This document shows positions 6,008 to 7,316 of a stretch of DNA of 7,316 bases, piece by piece. The DNA is from an uncultured Porticoccus sp. (GTDB taxonomy: Bacteria > Pseudomonadota > Gammaproteobacteria > Pseudomonadales > Porticoccaceae): contig CATLZI010000106.1 of the NCBI GenBank assembly GCA_950063125.1, forward strand, positions 1 to 7,316. Direction: 5' to 3'. Positions within the stretch are counted from its first letter, which is position 1. Each line of letters starts with the position of its first letter. Under the pieces are notes generated by a model, which worked only from the letters and a program-made list of their open reading frames with translations, had not been told where the DNA came from and did no database searches. The position numbers were made by a program, and so were the translations under genes.

Positions 6008-7316
6008 TCATCTGAGTTTGACGGCCCTCAGGCGCAGGGCATTGCCAATCACGCTGACCGATGACAGGGACATCGCCGCTGCAGCAATGATCGGTGATAA
6101 CAGTAATCCGGTGAACGGGTAGAGGATGCCCGCGGCAATCGGCACGCCGGCGGCGTTATAGGCAAAGGCAAAAAACAGGTTCTGGCGGATGTTGCGCATG
6201 GTGGCGCGGGACAGCCTGCAGGCATCGGCAATACCCATCAGATCGCCTCTCAGCAGTGTTACCCCAGCACTTTCGATGGCGACATCGGTGCCGGTACCCA
6301 TGGCGATTCCCACATCCGCACTGGCCAGTGCCGGCGCGTCGTTCACGCCATCGCCGACCATGACCACAATGCGCTTCTGGTCTTGCAGGCGTCGAACAGC
6401 GAGGCTTTTATCTTCGGGTAAAACCTCGGCCTCCACCTCATCGATGTTCAACTGGCGGGCAATGGCCTCCGCCGATGTGCGGTTGTCACCCGTCAGCATA
6501 ACCACGCGAAGGCCATCATGCTGTAAGGCACGAATGGCAGCTGCAGTGGTTTCCTTGATGGGATCTGCTATCGCAAACAAGCCTGCATATTGACCATTGA
6601 CGGCGATGAAAATGACGGTGGCACCGTCATGGCGAAGTGCCTCGGCACTGTCGGCACAGGCTGACAGATCGACAGCTTCGCTTTCCATCAACAGACGATT
6701 ACCCAGGACAATCTGGGTGCCCTCAATTCTGCCGGTGACACCCTTGCCATTGAGGGCCTGAAAATCTTCTGGTTCGGACAGGGTCAATTCCAGTTCACCG
6801 GCTTTTGCCAGCATGGCCTCCGCCAGGGGGTGTTCGCTCGATCGCTCCAGGCTGGCGCCGAGTCGCAGTAAGGTATTTTGATCAAAGCCCGAAGCAGGAT
6901 GGATGCCGGTTACCTGGGGTTTGCCTTCCGTCAGCGTGCCGGTTTTGTCGATCACTACGGTATCCACTTTTTCCAGTCGTTCCAGCGCTTCGGCATTCCG
7001 TATCAGGACGCCGGCCTGTGCCCCGCGCCCGACTCCCACCATGATTGACATCGGTGTGGCCAGCCCCAATGCGCAGGGGCAGGCAATAATCAGAACACTG
7101 ACGGCTGCAATGAGGGCAAATGCCATTGGCGGGGTGGGTCCCCATATTGACCAGACAATGAATGCGATGAGGGCAACGAGCATCACGACCGGTACAAAAA
7201 TTCCGGCGACCTTGTCCGCCAGACCCTGAATGGGCGCGCGCGTTCGCTGGGCGCTGGCTACCATCTGGACGATCTGCGACAGCATGGTGTCCCGGCCAAC
7301 TTTATCGGCACGCATG
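6008..7316 (-). CDS. copA: Cu(I)-exporting P1B-type ATPase, C-terminal part
   Basis: Inner-membrane pump that exports Cu(I) from the cytoplasm using ATP. The gene runs off the window edge: 436 codons (435 residues and a stop) are visible, beginning after the actuator-domain TGE motif, so the N-terminal metal-binding domains and first helices are not seen. Counting from the Met codon at 7315, the CPC transport motif is at 79-81, the phosphorylated Asp is D123 in [11 protein letters not shown], and SEHP (160-163) is the P1B nucleotide-domain His-Pro. TGDN (275-278) and [10 protein letters not shown] (321-330) complete the P domain. YN (386-387) and MSLSS (415-419) in the last two helices are the signature of the Cu(I) subgroup (P1B-1), not the Zn/Cd type. 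The usual short tail follows ([11 protein letters not shown]). The visible start is not a true start. It is convergent with copB, 18 bases apart. Confidence 0.95.
   Translation of the reverse strand, partial: MRADKVGRDTMLSQIVQMVASAQRTRAPIQGLADKVAGIFVPVVMLVALIAFIVWSIWGPTPPMAFALIAAVSVLIIACPCALGLATPMSIMVGVGRGAQAGVLIRNAEALERLEKVDTVVIDKTGTLTEGKPQVTGIHPASGFDQNTLLRLGASLERSSEHPLAEAMLAKAGELELTLSEPEDFQALNGKGVTGRIEGTQIVLGNRLLMESEAVDLSACADSAEALRHDGATVIFIAVNGQYAGLFAIADPIKETTAAAIRALQHDGLRVVMLTGDNRTSAEAIARQLNIDEVEAEVLPEDKSLAVRRLQDQKRIVVMVGDGVNDAPALASADVGIAMGTGTDVAIESAGVTLLRGDLMGIADACRLSRATMRNIRQNLFFAFAYNAAGVPIAAGILYPFTGLLLSPIIAAAAMSLSSVSVIGNALRLRAVKLR

Noticed and set aside
6020..6045. Small inverted repeat near the end of the ATPase gene (GCCCT/AGGGC)
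   Set aside because: It is a five-base stem within coding sequence with no T-run on either strand, so not a credible terminator.
1..7316. Signs of a mobile element (transposase, terminal repeats, integrase, att site)
   Set aside because: None were seen. Copper genes are often mobile, but nothing here shows recent transfer.

Overview
The window looks like chromosomal DNA of a Gammaproteobacterium, probably a marine or environmental heterotroph. This is inferred from the protein types (a VC_2705-type sodium/solute symporter, an ArfB close to the E. coli and Pseudomonas form, and a CopA/CopB copper module) and from balanced base composition. No rRNA or other marker allows a genus call. I see no tRNA, rRNA, CRISPR array or insertion sequence.

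Layout. (1) Bases 1-812, plus strand: 3' part of an acetate-type sodium/solute symporter, ending in a strong hairpin terminator. (2) Bases 871-2371, minus strand: its own terminator, then a membrane protein of the MscS-related conserved-TM-helix type with five similar repeats. (3) Bases 2537-2950, minus strand: arfB, a ribosome-rescue hydrolase with a non-ATG start. (4) Bases 2966-3126: divergent promoter region between arfB and the copper genes. (5) Bases 3127-5989, plus strand: a copper-resistance operon made of a small secreted Cys/His-rich CopL/DUF2946-like protein, multicopper oxidase CopA and outer-membrane CopB. (6) Bases 6008-7316, minus strand: C-terminal part of a Cu(I)-exporting P1B-type ATPase, convergent with copB and only 18 bases from it.

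The copper genes form one logical unit. The ATPase moves Cu(I) from cytoplasm to periplasm, the oxidase converts it to less toxic Cu(II) and sequesters it, and CopB sits in the outer membrane. The small leading gene is the least understood part. Its Arg-Pro-Pro codons contain a sequence complementary to the copA Shine-Dalgarno site, and a GC-rich hairpin lies between the two. This suggests copper-dependent control of copA translation through the leader peptide, similar in logic to CutF-type leaders. That is the most interesting hypothesis here.
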